Below are positions 53,286 to 62,695 of a stretch of 64,000 bases of DNA, piece by piece (position 1 is the first letter of the stretch; every line of letters begins with the position of its first letter). Position numbers and translations under genes: made by a program. Source of the stretch: NORP110 sp051251595 (GTDB lineage Bacteria > Pseudomonadota > Alphaproteobacteria > Rhodobacterales > Rhodobacteraceae). The stretch is taken from NCBI GenBank assembly GCA_051251595.1, contig JBPOFA010000007.1, forward strand, positions 62,001 to 126,000. The letters are read 5' to 3'. The notes beneath the pieces are model-generated. The model saw only the letters and a program-made list of their open reading frames with translations, searched no databases and was not told the DNA's origin.

Positions 53286-54254
53286 ATGCGTCTGAGACTT
53301 GTCCCCAAAGAAACAAAAATCGACTTCTTTTCGCGCCCGGCATTGTCCTTTGGCGTGTCGGTCCTGGCGGTCATTGCGTCTATCATCCTCTATCTTTTTG
53401 TCGGCCTGAATTACGGGATCGATTTCAGGGGCGGCACAACGATCCGTACGGAATCAACCCAATCGGTTGATATCGGGGCTTACCGCGATGCCATTCAGCC
53501 GCTGGAACTGGGCGACGTGAAAATCACCGAGGTGTTTGATCCGACCTTTAGGGACGATCAAAACGTGGCGATGATCCGGATAGAGGCACAGGGCGGCGAT
53601 GCCAGTGCCTCTGTTGAAACCATTCAGTCGATCGAAGATGCTTTGGTCGTGGTTGACCCCTCTATCACTTTCCCGTCCGTCGAAAGCGTTGGCCCGAAAG
53701 TGTCCGGAGAATTGGTCTGGTCGGCGGTAGAGGCTGTCGTGCTCGCGATCCTGGCGGTGATGGTCTATATCTGGCTGCGGTTTGAATGGCAGTTTGCCTT
53801 GGGTGCGATTGCCGCCCTGATCCATGATGTTATTCTGACCATCGGGATATTCTCGCTGTTTCAGATCCCGTTTGATCTTTCGATCATCGCGGCTTTGCTG
53901 ACAATTGTTGGCTATTCGTTGAACGACACGGTGGTGGTGTTTGACCGGGTGCGGGAAAACCTGCGCAAGTTCAAAAAGCTGTCGCTTAAGGATGTTTTGA
54001 ACCTGTCCATCAACGAAACCCTATCCCGAACTGTTATGACATCCGGGACAACTCTGTTGGCCTTGATTGCACTGCTAATTCTTGGTGGGGACGTGATCCG
54101 CGGGTTCATTTTTGCGATGACCTGGGGCATTATCGTCGGGACATACTCTTCTGTATTTGTTGCGTCGACGGTTCTGCTGTGGCTTGACGTGAAACGCGAT
54201 TGGTCAAAACCAGACGCGAATGCCGGAAATCAGTTTGGCAATGTAGATGCCTGA
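53286..54254 (+). CDS. secF: Protein translocase subunit SecF
   Basis: A 322-residue partner of SecD with six helices. The signatures LNYGIDFRGGTTI and ALLTIVGYSLNDTVVVFDRVRENLR are intact. It overlaps the next gene, a TauE-type permease, by 8 bases, which suggests coupled translation. Confidence 0.95.
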   Translation: MRLRLVPKETKIDFFSRPALSFGVSVLAVIASIILYLFVGLNYGIDFRGGTTIRTESTQSVDIGAYRDAIQPLELGDVKITEVFDPTFRDDQNVAMIRIEAQGGDASASVETIQSIEDALVVVDPSITFPSVESVGPKVSGELVWSAVEAVVLAILAVMVYIWLRFEWQFALGAIAALIHDVILTIGIFSLFQIPFDLSIIAALLTIVGYSLNDTVVVFDRVRENLRKFKKLSLKDVLNLSINETLSRTVMTSGTTLLALIALLILGGDVIRGFIFAMTWGIIVGTYSSVFVASTVLLWLDVKRDWSKPDANAGNQFGNVDA

Positions 54255-54999
54255 TGTACTCGCCTCGGCGTTACAAGCGCCGGGGCTTGGTTGGATACTG
54301 GCCGCGGCATTTATCGCGGGGCTGGTGCGTGGATTTTCTGGTTTTGGGACGGGCATGGTGTTTTTGCCCGTCGCCGGTCAGTTCCTTACCCCGTTTGAGG
54401 CACTGGCCGTTACGATCACAATGGACGCCTTTGGGCCCATTCCGAACATTCCCAATGCAATCAAAAACAGCAAGACAGATGACGTGCTGCGGCTTTCCGT
54501 CGGTCTGATCCTAGGGGCGCCCGTGGGGGTGCTGGTCCTTGGAGCCATTGCCCCGGAATATTTCCGCTATGGCGTGTCGATCATCGCGCTTGTGACCTTG
54601 ATCATTCTGATATCCGGATTGCGCTATCGCGGTGTGCTGACGAAAAAAATGGTCTTTGGCACGGGCTTTTTCGCCGGCTTGATGGAAGGCACGGTCGGGA
54701 TGCCGGGACCACCCGTCATCCTGTTATATATGGCGTCAGACAATCCAATCCGGGTCATTCGGGCGACGATCATGCTGTTTCTGTTCGGATCGGTTTTCGT
54801 GCTGTTTGGGACATTGGTGGCCTTTGGCCAGTTCCCCTGGGCGGTGCTGGGGCTTGGCTTGTTTGCGACAGTGCCGTATCTGATGGCAAATGTTCTGGGG
54901 GCGGCGATGTTTCGGCCTGAACTGGAACGGGTCTACCGATCTGTGGCCTATGTGATAATTGCAGTGTCGGCGGTCTCTGGATTGCCGCTGTTTGACTAG
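54247..54999 (+). CDS. TauE/SafE family sulfite exporter-like permease
   Basis: A 250-residue membrane protein with about eight helices. The repeat motif GLVRGFSGFGTGMVFLPV and the second-half GFFAGLMEGTVGMPGPPVILLYM are typical of TauE/SafE anion exporters. The substrate is probably sulfite, sulfoacetate or another small anion; it cannot be told here. Linkage to secDF is common in Rhodobacterales as recalled. Confidence 0.88.
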   Translation: MPDVLASALQAPGLGWILAAAFIAGLVRGFSGFGTGMVFLPVAGQFLTPFEALAVTITMDAFGPIPNIPNAIKNSKTDDVLRLSVGLILGAPVGVLVLGAIAPEYFRYGVSIIALVTLIILISGLRYRGVLTKKMVFGTGFFAGLMEGTVGMPGPPVILLYMASDNPIRVIRATIMLFLFGSVFVLFGTLVAFGQFPWAVLGLGLFATVPYLMANVLGAAMFRPELERVYRSVAYVIIAVSAVSGLPLFD

Positions 55000-55007
55000 G
55001 GGGTCTT

Positions 55008-55361
55008 ATGCAACTGAACGAAATCGTTTTTCAGGATGCCGCGCCGATTGATGGCTATGGCCCCGGGTTCTTTCGTGTGGGCGGGCAGGTGGCCCATGGC
55101 GATGTTCTGCTTCAGGCCGAACGTTGCATGCCTTGGGGCGGCTATTCAGACTCACAGTCACCGCTAGAGCTTAAGGATCAGATCGATGTCCTCTTCGTTG
55201 GCACCGGCAAAGACACGGCCCACATCCCGGCAGAGTTCCGCCATGCGCTTGAACAGGCCGGGATCGGCGTAGAAGCAATGTCCACCCCCGCAGCGTGCCG
55301 CACCTATAACGTGTTACTGTCCGAAGGCCGCCGCGTCGCGGCCGCGCTTTTGGCTGTGTAA
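55008..55361 (+). CDS. Mth938-like domain protein
   Basis: A 117-residue protein of the Mth938/NDUFAF3-like fold (formerly DUF498). Characteristic parts are IDGYGPGFFRVGG, DVLFVGTGKDTAHIP and MSTPAACRTYNVLLSEGRRVAAALL. The eukaryotic homologue NDUFAF3 assists complex I assembly, and the bacterial role is not established. It is packed between the TauE-type gene and ccmA. Confidence 0.87.
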   Translation: MQLNEIVFQDAAPIDGYGPGFFRVGGQVAHGDVLLQAERCMPWGGYSDSQSPLELKDQIDVLFVGTGKDTAHIPAEFRHALEQAGIGVEAMSTPAACRTYNVLLSEGRRVAAALLAV

Positions 55362-55371
55362 AGGGTTTGGC

Positions 55372-56007
55372 GTGGGGTTTGATCTGACATCAAAGCTGAT
55401 TGTGGGCGATCTGGCCTGCGCGCGTGGGGGCGTTCCGATCACGGGTGGCGTATCTTTCACCCTGAAGGCGGGCAAAGCGTTGATCCTGCGCGGCCCGAAC
55501 GGATGCGGCAAAACCACGTTGTTGCGCACCCTTGCCGGGTTGCAACCGCCCCTTGCCGGAACCATAAAAGGCGCAGAAGACGCCGTGGCATACGGTGCCC
55601 ACGCAGATGGAATTAAAACAACATTGACCGTGGCCGAGAACCTCAAATTCTGGGCGGCGATCTATGGCACCGCGTCCATTGACGCCGCGATCCTTGCGTT
55701 TGAGCTGCGGAGCCTGATCGACAGACGGGCCCAAAACCTGTCAGCGGGGCAGAAACGCAGGTTGGGGCTGGCCCGATTGCTGGTCACAGGTCGCCCGATC
55801 TGGGTCCTGGATGAGCCGACGGTTTCGCTGGATCAGGCCAGCGTCAAGATGTTCGCAGATGCGGTCCGCGCGCATTTGGGCGCAGGCGGGATGGCGGTCA
55901 TCGCCACGCATATCGAATTGGGGCTAGAGGCCGAAACGCTCGATCTTTCACGGTTTCGCGCATCGCGGATCATGGCCAAGGATGTGTTCGACGAGGCCTT
56001 TGGATGA
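55372..56007 (+). CDS. ccmA: Haem exporter ATP-binding protein CcmA
   Basis: A 211-residue ATPase of the CcmABCD complex that releases holo-CcmE for cytochrome c maturation. Walker A GPNGCGKTT, signature LSAGQKRR, Walker B IWVLDEPTVSLD and the H-loop ATH are present. The start is taken at GTG 55372, 10 bases after the previous stop. It overlaps ccmB by four bases (ATGA). Confidence 0.92.
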   Translation: MGFDLTSKLIVGDLACARGGVPITGGVSFTLKAGKALILRGPNGCGKTTLLRTLAGLQPPLAGTIKGAEDAVAYGAHADGIKTTLTVAENLKFWAAIYGTASIDAAILAFELRSLIDRRAQNLSAGQKRRLGLARLLVTGRPIWVLDEPTVSLDQASVKMFADAVRAHLGAGGMAVIATHIELGLEAETLDLSRFRASRIMAKDVFDEAFG

Positions 56008-56660
56008 TCCGGCTGCTGGCACGCGATCTTAAACTGGCCATGCGGGCAGGTGGGGGCTTTGGCCTTGGGCTGTCGTTCTTTTTGATCGTCTGCGTCATGG
56101 TGCCGTTTGGCGTTGGCCCCGACACAGAGCTTTTGGGACGCATCGCGCCGGGCATTTTGTGGATCGGAGCGCTGCTGGCCTGCCTGTTGTCGCTGGACCG
56201 AATCTTTCAGTTGGATTTTGAGGATGGGTCGCTGGACCTACTGGCCACAGCGCCGATCCCATTTGAAGGCGTCGTCATCACCAAAGCCATGGCGCATTGG
56301 CTGACAACAGGCCTGCCACTGACCCTGGCTGCACCTGTGTTCGGGGTTTTGCTGAACCTGCCGGGGCCGGGATATGTCTGGCTGGTCACAACCCTTTTGA
56401 TCGGAACGCCGGCCCTGTCGATGATCGGCGCTTTTGGCGCGGCATTGACCGTCGGGCTAAAGCGCGGCGGGTTGTTGCTGTCGCTGCTGGTGTTGCCGCT
56501 TTACGTGCCGACCTTGATTTTCGGCAGCGAAGCCGCACGCCGCGGGGCAGAGGCCCTGCCGGTCGCCACGCCGCTTGCCCTGCTGGCAGGCATTAGTTTT
56601 GCCGCCGTCGCGCTTTTGCCATTTGCCGCCGCCGCCGCGCTCCGCGTCAATTTGCGTTAA
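56004..56660 (+). CDS. ccmB: Haem exporter protein CcmB
   Basis: A 218-residue inner-membrane subunit with six helices. Family motifs include FFLIVCVMVPFGVGPD, GILWIGALLACLLSLDRIFQLDFEDGSLDLL and LVLPLYVPTLIFGS. Coupled to ccmA through the ATGA overlap; ccmC follows after 55 bases. Confidence 0.92.
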   Translation: MIRLLARDLKLAMRAGGGFGLGLSFFLIVCVMVPFGVGPDTELLGRIAPGILWIGALLACLLSLDRIFQLDFEDGSLDLLATAPIPFEGVVITKAMAHWLTTGLPLTLAAPVFGVLLNLPGPGYVWLVTTLLIGTPALSMIGAFGAALTVGLKRGGLLLSLLVLPLYVPTLIFGSEAARRGAEALPVATPLALLAGISFAAVALLPFAAAAALRVNLR

Positions 56661-56715
56661 TCAGATGACTTTGATGTGTATGGCAGCCATTGAACAGAAA
56701 CGATAAAGGATCAAT

Positions 56716-57444
56716 ATGTCGATCTGGAAATATGCAAATCCAAGTAAGTTCATGGACTGGACCAGACCCGTGGTCCCGGTCGTTTCCGTTCTTGCGGTGC
56801 TGTGCACAGCGATTGGGCTGATCTGGGGGTATTTTTTCACCCCCGATGATGTGCGCATGGGCGCGACGGTAAAGATTATCTACATCCATGTGCCTTCTGC
56901 GATGATGGCGATCAATATCTGGGTGATGATGCTTGTGGCCTCGCTGATCTGGTTGATCCGGCGTCACCACGTCTCGGCGCTTGCGGCCAAGGCTGCGGCC
57001 TCTATCGGGGTGGCGATGACGTTGATTGCCCTGATCACCGGCGCGGTCTGGGGCCAGCCGATGTGGGGCACATGGTGGGTCTGGGATCCGCGCCTGACCT
57101 CTTTCCTGATCCTGTTTTTGTTCTATCTGGGCTATATGGCCATGTGGCAAGCGGTAGAGAACCCGGACACGGCCGCTGATCTGACCAGCGTCTTGTGCAT
57201 CGTCGGGTCCGTCTTTGCGGTGCTGTCGCGCTATGCCGTGAATTTCTGGAACCAAGGTCTGCATCAAGGCGCGACCCTGTCGCTGGACAAAGAGGAAAAC
57301 ATTTCAAACGTGTTCTACTTTCCGTTGCTCTTTGCCCTTGCAGGGTTCGTGTTGATGTTCATTGCGCTGGTCCTGATCCGCACCCGTCGCGAAATTCGCG
57401 CTCGGCGCCTGCATGCGCTTTTGACTCGTGAAAGGATTGCATGA
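56716..57444 (+). CDS. ccmC: Haem transporter CcmC
   Basis: A 242-residue membrane protein with six helices that loads haem on CcmE. The WWD-type motif is visible as WGQPMWGTWWVWDPRLTS, and flanking histidines are in YIHVPSAMMA and FWNQGLHQGATLS. It overlaps ccmD by four bases. Confidence 0.93.
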   Translation: MSIWKYANPSKFMDWTRPVVPVVSVLAVLCTAIGLIWGYFFTPDDVRMGATVKIIYIHVPSAMMAINIWVMMLVASLIWLIRRHHVSALAAKAAASIGVAMTLIALITGAVWGQPMWGTWWVWDPRLTSFLILFLFYLGYMAMWQAVENPDTAADLTSVLCIVGSVFAVLSRYAVNFWNQGLHQGATLSLDKEENISNVFYFPLLFALAGFVLMFIALVLIRTRREIRARRLHALLTRERIA

Positions 57445-57602
57445 TGCCTGACCTTGGAAAATACGCGTTCGAAGTTCTTTTGGCCTATGCCGCAACGATC
57501 GCCATTCTGGCGGTTCTGATCGCGGCAACATGGGCGCAAAGCCGATCCACCAAAGCAGCTTTGAAAGCAGCCGAAGCACGGAATAAGAAACAAGATGGCT
57601 AA
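57441..57602 (+). CDS. ccmD: Haem exporter protein CcmD
   Basis: A 53-residue single-pass protein that helps release holo-CcmE from CcmABC. It begins MMPDLGKYAFEVLLAYAAT, has a helix over about 9-31 and a basic Ala/Lys-rich tail. It overlaps ccmC by four bases and ccmG by eight. Its position and the LGKYAFEVLLAY start are typical of ccmD. Confidence 0.88.
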   Translation: MMPDLGKYAFEVLLAYAATIAILAVLIAATWAQSRSTKAALKAAEARNKKQDG

Positions 57603-58140
57603 GTTTTCCCCCTTGATGATCGCACCGCCAGTTCTGTTTACAGCGCTGGCAGGCATGTTCTATTTCGGGATGTATCGCGAAAACCCGGACGAGCTGCCCT
57701 TTGCGCAAAAGGGCCAACTGGCCCCGTCGATCAATCTGACACAGTTGGGGGATCAGCCGCCCTTCACCGACGAAACCCTGCGCGGGGAAGGGGTGAAGCT
57801 GGTGAATTATTGGGCCAGCTGGTGCGCCCCTTGCCGTGCAGAACATCCCAATCTAGAGCTTCTGGCGGATGAAGGCGTACCGATCTATGGGATCAACTAT
57901 AAGGACGACCCAGACAACGCGCTGGCCTTCCTTGCGGATCTGGGGAACCCATTCGTCGCGCTTGCCGCAGACACCAGCGGACGCACGGCGCTGAACTGGG
58001 GCCTTTACGGCGTGCCAGAGACCTATGTGATTGACGGGGAAGGCAAGGTCATTTTGCGCTTTGCCGGGCCGATCACGCCGTCCATTCTGGACTCCACGAT
58101 TCGCCCTGCCATCGAAGAGGCCGGTGGCGTCACGAACTAG
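57595..58140 (+). CDS. ccmG: Thiol:disulfide interchange protein CcmG (DsbE)
   Basis: A 181-residue periplasmic thioredoxin, membrane-anchored by an N-terminal helix (about 5-22), that reduces apocytochrome c or CcmH thiols. The active site is NYWASWCAPCRAEHPNL and the cis-proline loop YGVPETYVID. It is the last gene before a strong terminator; ccmE, ccmF and ccmH are not in the window. Confidence 0.92.
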   Translation: MAKFSPLMIAPPVLFTALAGMFYFGMYRENPDELPFAQKGQLAPSINLTQLGDQPPFTDETLRGEGVKLVNYWASWCAPCRAEHPNLELLADEGVPIYGINYKDDPDNALAFLADLGNPFVALAADTSGRTALNWGLYGVPETYVIDGEGKVILRFAGPITPSILDSTIRPAIEEAGGVTN

Positions 58141-58160
58141 CCCCAAGCGTTCAGTCAATA

Positions 58161-58193
58161 AAAAACGGCCCGAACATGCGTCGGGCCGTTTTT
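58161..58193. terminator. Bidirectional terminator between ccmG and acnA
   Basis: A 9-bp stem ACGGCCCGA / TCGGGCCGT with a 7-base loop is flanked by AAAAA on the left and TTTTT on the right, so it works on both strands for the convergent genes. Confidence 0.9.
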
Positions 58194-58214
58194 GTTATCA
58201 AAGAGTGTCTGCGC

Positions 58215-60902
58215 TTAGCTTTTGGCAAGGTTGCGCAAAACGTAATGCAGAACGCCACCGTTTTCGACATATTCAATCTCAATTTCCGTATCGATCCGGC
58301 ATTTGATCATGATGTCTTTGGTGGATCCGTCCCCATAGGTGATCGTCGCAGGCATTTCAGACAGCGGAACAATCTTGCCGTCCAAACCGTTGATTGAAAC
58401 GGTCTCATCGCCCTTCAGCTTCAGGGATGTACGGCTGTCGCCATTGGTGAACTCAAACGGGATCACGCCCATGCCAACCAGGTTAGAGCGGTGAATACGC
58501 TCAAAGCTTTCCGCGATCACGGCTTTGACGCCCAAAAGGGCTGTTCCTTTGGCCGCCCAGTCACGAGAGGACCCGGCACCATATTGTTCGCCAGCAATGA
58601 TCACCAACGGTGTCCCGGCGTCCTGATAGGCCATCGCCGCATCATAGATAGAGGTCTGTTCCCCATCCGGCCCAAGCGTATAGCCGCCCTCGACGCCATC
58701 CAGCATTTCATTCTTGATGCGGATATTGGCGAATGTGCCGCGCATCATGACTTCGTGGTTGCCACGGCGTGAACCGTAAGAGTTGAACTCACGCGGGGCG
58801 ACCTGACGATCCGTCAGATATTGCCCGGCCGGCGTGGTGTCTTTGAACGACCCGGCAGGAGAGATATGGTCCGTCGTGACCATATCGCCCAGAATGGCCA
58901 GAACCTTGGCGTCTTTCACGTTGGAAATCGTGCCAGCCTCTGCCGACATGTTCTGGAAGTAGGGTGGGTTTTGAACATAGGTCGATGTGGACGGCCAGTC
59001 ATATGTCAGGCTGTCTGTCGTTTCGACGCCCTGCCATTTTTCGTCGCCCGTAAAGACTTCGGCGTATTTTTCCTGGAAGGCTTCGCGTGTGACGGTCTGT
59101 TCAACCAGATCCGCAACCTCTTTGGTCGTGGGCCAGATGTCTTTCAGATAAACGTCATTGCCGTCCTTGTCCGTGCCAATCACATCGCTTGCCAGATTGA
59201 TGTCCAGCGTACCCGCTAGGGCGTAAGCCACGACCAGAGGGGGCGAGGCCAGGTAGTTCGCACGCACATCCGGGCTGATCCGCCCTTCAAAGTTGCGGTT
59301 ACCGGACAGAACCGAAGTCGCCACCAGATCGCCCTCTGCAATCGCTGCAGACAGTTCCGGCTGGATCGGGCCAGAGTTCCCGATACATGTGGTACAGCCG
59401 TAACCCACCAGGTTGAACCCGATGGAATCCAGGTCTTCCTGCAGATCCGCAGCCTCTAGATAGGCCGAAACAACCTGCGACCCGGGGGCCAGTGATGTCT
59501 TAACCCATGGTTTGCGGTTCAGCCCAAGCGCACGCGCCTTGCGCGCCACCAGACCGGCCCCAATCATCACGTAGGGGTTGGATGTGTTGGTGCAGGATGT
59601 GATCGAGGCGATGACAACCTTGCCGCTTTCCATCGTGTAATCTTCGCCAGCAACAGCAACCTCTTTGCCCATAGGGCGCTTAAAGGTTTCTTCCATCTCG
59701 CGGCGGAATGCAGATTGACCATCCGTCAGAGCAACATAATCCTGCGGGCGTTTCGGGCCGGAAATCGCCGGAACGATTGTGCCCATGTCTAGGTGCAACG
59801 TGTCGGTATAGATTGGTGCGTAATCCGCATCGCGCCACATGCCGTTTTCTTTGGCATAGGCCTCTACCAAGGCAATCCGGTCTTCGTCGCGACCAGATGT
59901 ACGCAGATAGCGCAAGGTTTCGCTGTCGATTGGGAAGAACCCACAGGTCGCGCCATATTCCGGCGCCATATTCGCGATCGTCGCACGATCGGCCAAAGGC
60001 AGATGGTCAAGACCCGCACCGTAGAATTCCACGAATTTGCCAACCACGCCTTTTGCGCGCAGCAGTTCGACAACCTTCAGAACCAAGTCGGTGCCTGTGG
60101 TGCCTTCCATCATTTCGCCGGTCAGCTCAAACCCGATGACTTCTGGGATCAGCATCGAAATTGGCTGCCCCAGCATCGCGGCTTCGGCCTCAATCCCGCC
60201 AACGCCCCAACCCAGAACAGCAAGGCCGTTCACCATGGTTGTGTGGCTGTCTGTCCCCACCAAAGTATCCGGGTAAGCAACATCGTCGCCGTTCTGGTCT
60301 TTGTCCGTCCAAACGGTCTGGGCCAGATATTCAAGGTTCACCTGGTGACAAATCCCCGTTCCCGGAGGCACAACACGGAAGTTGTTAAAGGCCGACTGAC
60401 CCCATTTCAGAAAGGTGTAGCGTTCCATGTTGCGTTCGTATTCACGATCCACATTCATCTGGAAGGCACGCGGGTTGCCGAACTCGTCAATCATGACAGA
60501 GTGGTCAATCACCAGATCAACCGGGCTTAGCGGGTTGATCTTTTCCGCATCGCCACCAAGTGCCACGATCCCGTCGCGCATCGCGGCCAGGTCAACAACC
60601 GCAGGAACGCCTGTGAAATCCTGCATCAAGACGCGGGCAGGGCGGTAGGCAATTTCCCGTGGGTTCTTGCCACCTTTGGCGCCCCATTCGGCGAATGCCT
60701 TGATGTCGTCCACGGTGACGGTCTTGCCGTCTTCAAACCGCAACATGTTTTCCAGCACCACCTTTAGCGCCGCAGGAAGATTCGAAAAATCACCAAGCCC
60801 AGCAGCTGTGGCCGCAGGGATTGAATAATAAGCAATAGATTGGGTTCCAGCACTAAGCGTTTTACGGGCTTTGGCGCTGTCTTGTCCGACGATGATGGGC
60901 AT
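58215..60902 (-). CDS. acnA: Aconitate hydratase A
   Basis: An 895-residue TCA-cycle enzyme that isomerises citrate to isocitrate through a [4Fe-4S] cluster. Cluster cysteines are in SCTNTSNP and GCTTCIGNSGP, and the C-terminal swivel domain has GSSRDWAAKG with the substrate-binding serine/arginine. GGGAGG 5 bases before the ATG at 60902 sets the start. The length matches bacterial AcnA. Confidence 0.95.
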   Translation of the reverse strand: MPIIVGQDSAKARKTLSAGTQSIAYYSIPAATAAGLGDFSNLPAALKVVLENMLRFEDGKTVTVDDIKAFAEWGAKGGKNPREIAYRPARVLMQDFTGVPAVVDLAAMRDGIVALGGDAEKINPLSPVDLVIDHSVMIDEFGNPRAFQMNVDREYERNMERYTFLKWGQSAFNNFRVVPPGTGICHQVNLEYLAQTVWTDKDQNGDDVAYPDTLVGTDSHTTMVNGLAVLGWGVGGIEAEAAMLGQPISMLIPEVIGFELTGEMMEGTTGTDLVLKVVELLRAKGVVGKFVEFYGAGLDHLPLADRATIANMAPEYGATCGFFPIDSETLRYLRTSGRDEDRIALVEAYAKENGMWRDADYAPIYTDTLHLDMGTIVPAISGPKRPQDYVALTDGQSAFRREMEETFKRPMGKEVAVAGEDYTMESGKVVIASITSCTNTSNPYVMIGAGLVARKARALGLNRKPWVKTSLAPGSQVVSAYLEAADLQEDLDSIGFNLVGYGCTTCIGNSGPIQPELSAAIAEGDLVATSVLSGNRNFEGRISPDVRANYLASPPLVVAYALAGTLDINLASDVIGTDKDGNDVYLKDIWPTTKEVADLVEQTVTREAFQEKYAEVFTGDEKWQGVETTDSLTYDWPSTSTYVQNPPYFQNMSAEAGTISNVKDAKVLAILGDMVTTDHISPAGSFKDTTPAGQYLTDRQVAPREFNSYGSRRGNHEVMMRGTFANIRIKNEMLDGVEGGYTLGPDGEQTSIYDAAMAYQDAGTPLVIIAGEQYGAGSSRDWAAKGTALLGVKAVIAESFERIHRSNLVGMGVIPFEFTNGDSRTSLKLKGDETVSINGLDGKIVPLSEMPATITYGDGSTKDIMIKCRIDTEIEIEYVENGGVLHYVLRNLAKS

Positions 60903-60997
60903 GGATGCCTCCCTCAAATAGGTGATCAGGGGTGTCTGCCATGCTATTGCCAGTGTCTGGCCTCGCTTTCAAGGGGGTTGATGAAATTAATGTATAC

Positions 60998-61011
60998 CAT
61001 TGTGCACAATG
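60998..61011. promoter_or_regulatory. 14-bp palindrome between acnA and the DUF1223 gene
   Basis: CATTGTGCACAATG is a perfect inverted repeat in the 207-base divergent intergenic region, preceded by TGTATAC. It could be the site of a dimeric regulator for acnA or the divergent gene. No regulator is adjacent. Confidence 0.35.
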
Positions 61012-61109
61012 ATGCGAATTCATGTTACGAATACTCGCAAAGGCTTGATTGGCAGTTGAGCAACGGCTCAAGTAGAAAGCGGATGGGGAATGGCAAGGCG
61101 GACCAATTG

Positions 61110-61811
61110 ATGCGTTATCTTTTTACTATACTTTTCATGGGACTGTTTTTGTCCACGACCGTGCAAAGTCATGCGCAGTCAAATATGGTCGTCGTTGAAC
61201 TTTATACATCTCAGGGCTGTTCGTCTTGTCCTCCGGCAGATGATTTGCTGGCAAAGCTGGCCAAACGCGACGATGTAATTCCCTTGGCGCTACATGTGGA
61301 TTACTGGGACTATATCGGCTGGAAAGACGTGTTCGGAAGCCCGGCCTACACTGCACGGCAAAAGGCCTATGCCAAGGCTGGCGGCCATCGCACGATCTAC
61401 ACACCTCAAATGGTCATCGGCGGGACAGAAAATCTGGTCGGGTACAAACCCATGGACGTCGCAGACCTGATCCACGAACACGGGCAAAAGGCGCCTCCGG
61501 TGCAGTTGGTTGTGACCCGCAAGGGCAATTCCGTGCAGATCAAGGCGAACCTGGTGCAAGGCCCCAAGCAAAAAATGGTCATCCAGCTGGTGCGCTACAT
61601 TCCAATGGAAACCATCAAAATCACCCGCGGTGAAAACAAAGGCCGCACGATTGATTACGCGAATATCGTGACCGATTGGCAAGAGCTGGGCAATTGGGAT
61701 GGCCGAAAACCGGTGTCCCTGTCTGCCAAAGCACCGGGCGACGAACCTGTGGTTGTGATCGTTCAAGCGGTCGGACCCGGCAAAATCCTGGCGGCGACAC
61801 GGTTGCGTTAA
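61110..61811 (+). CDS. DUF1223 domain secreted thioredoxin-like protein
   Basis: A 233-residue protein with a signal peptide (about 1-23, ending QSHAQ). The mature part starts VVVELYTSQGCSSCPPADDLLAKLA, with a CxxC resembling a thioredoxin-fold active site, and continues HVDYWDYIGWKDVFGSPAYTARQKAYA, the DUF1223 signature. It is probably a periplasmic redox or metal-related protein; the function is not established. The long frame upstream of 61110 overlaps acnA and is not credible. Confidence 0.85.
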   Translation: MRYLFTILFMGLFLSTTVQSHAQSNMVVVELYTSQGCSSCPPADDLLAKLAKRDDVIPLALHVDYWDYIGWKDVFGSPAYTARQKAYAKAGGHRTIYTPQMVIGGTENLVGYKPMDVADLIHEHGQKAPPVQLVVTRKGNSVQIKANLVQGPKQKMVIQLVRYIPMETIKITRGENKGRTIDYANIVTDWQELGNWDGRKPVSLSAKAPGDEPVVVIVQAVGPGKILAATRLR

Positions 61812-62695
61812 TCCGGGCTGTGGCCTGGCAGCTTCCAGCGACGATGCACCCATAACCATTGTTCTGGATGTTGCCTGATCAGCGTTTCCAGACTTTCATT
61901 AAGCGCCTTGGTCATCGTGACGGGGTCTGTGTGTTCGATCGGGCTTTCGACCCGTATTTCGAAATCCAGCCCGTTTTCCTGTCGAACACCGTAAATCGGC
62001 ACCATCAAGGCATTGTATTTCAGCGCCAGTTCAGCGGCGGACAGGGCCGTGGCCGCTTGTTTGCCAAAGAATTCCATCGGCACGCCCGTATTCGCGTGCT
62101 GATCCGTGACAAACCCAACCATTCCGCCGGTCTTGATGAAACGCACCAGCTCTCCTAATCCGCGACGCCCTTTGGGAAACATCGGGCTGCCGATTTTGCG
62201 GATCGCCTTGACGTAATGGCTGTTGAAATAGGGGTTGTGCATGCGGTTGTACAACCCGCCCACGCGATAACCGCGCCCGATAAGCGCTGCGCGGGCGACG
62301 TCGTAATTCCCGAAATGCCCGGTCACCAATATAACCGCCTGATTTTCTGCATGCGCGCGCGCCAGCGTTTCACCACCCGGCCCGGTAAAGGGCAGGTCCT
62401 TGACCCGGTCGATGAATTCCTGACCTGAATAAATCTCAATCAAAGTGCGCCCGATATTGTCTGGCACCCCCCGGATGATCTTTTTGCGTTGCTGAACGGT
62501 CATCTCTGGAAAAATGAAATCGAGGTTCTTTTTCACGCGCCGGTTATAGCCGATCACAGGCGCCACAAGCCGAGACGTGACCCAGCCAAAAAACGGCACC
62601 CGGTACCGATACGGCATCGCCAGGGCGACCCGCAAAATGCCACGGATCACCGCATCCGTCCAATAATCAGTGCGACTGCCCTGGGTGTCTTTCAT
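61808..62695 (-). CDS. Lysophospholipid/lipid A acyltransferase (LpxL/HtrB family)
   Basis: A 295-residue membrane-associated acyltransferase of the LpxL/LpxM family, which adds secondary acyl chains to lipid A, or acylates ornithine lipids in some members. The catalytic HX4D-type motif reads GHFGNYDVAR (His and Asp), and VGFVTDQHANTGVPMEFFGKQAATA is the second conserved block. The ATG at 62695 overlaps the EamA stop (ATGA), fixing the start. Confidence 0.88.
   Translation of the reverse strand: MKDTQGSRTDYWTDAVIRGILRVALAMPYRYRVPFFGWVTSRLVAPVIGYNRRVKKNLDFIFPEMTVQQRKKIIRGVPDNIGRTLIEIYSGQEFIDRVKDLPFTGPGGETLARAHAENQAVILVTGHFGNYDVARAALIGRGYRVGGLYNRMHNPYFNSHYVKAIRKIGSPMFPKGRRGLGELVRFIKTGGMVGFVTDQHANTGVPMEFFGKQAATALSAAELALKYNALMVPIYGVRQENGLDFEIRVESPIEHTDPVTMTKALNESLETLIRQHPEQWLWVHRRWKLPGHSPD

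Noticed and set aside
60840..61109. N-terminal extension of the DUF1223 protein
   Set aside because: The extension is antisense to acnA and would bury the clear signal peptide that begins at 61110.
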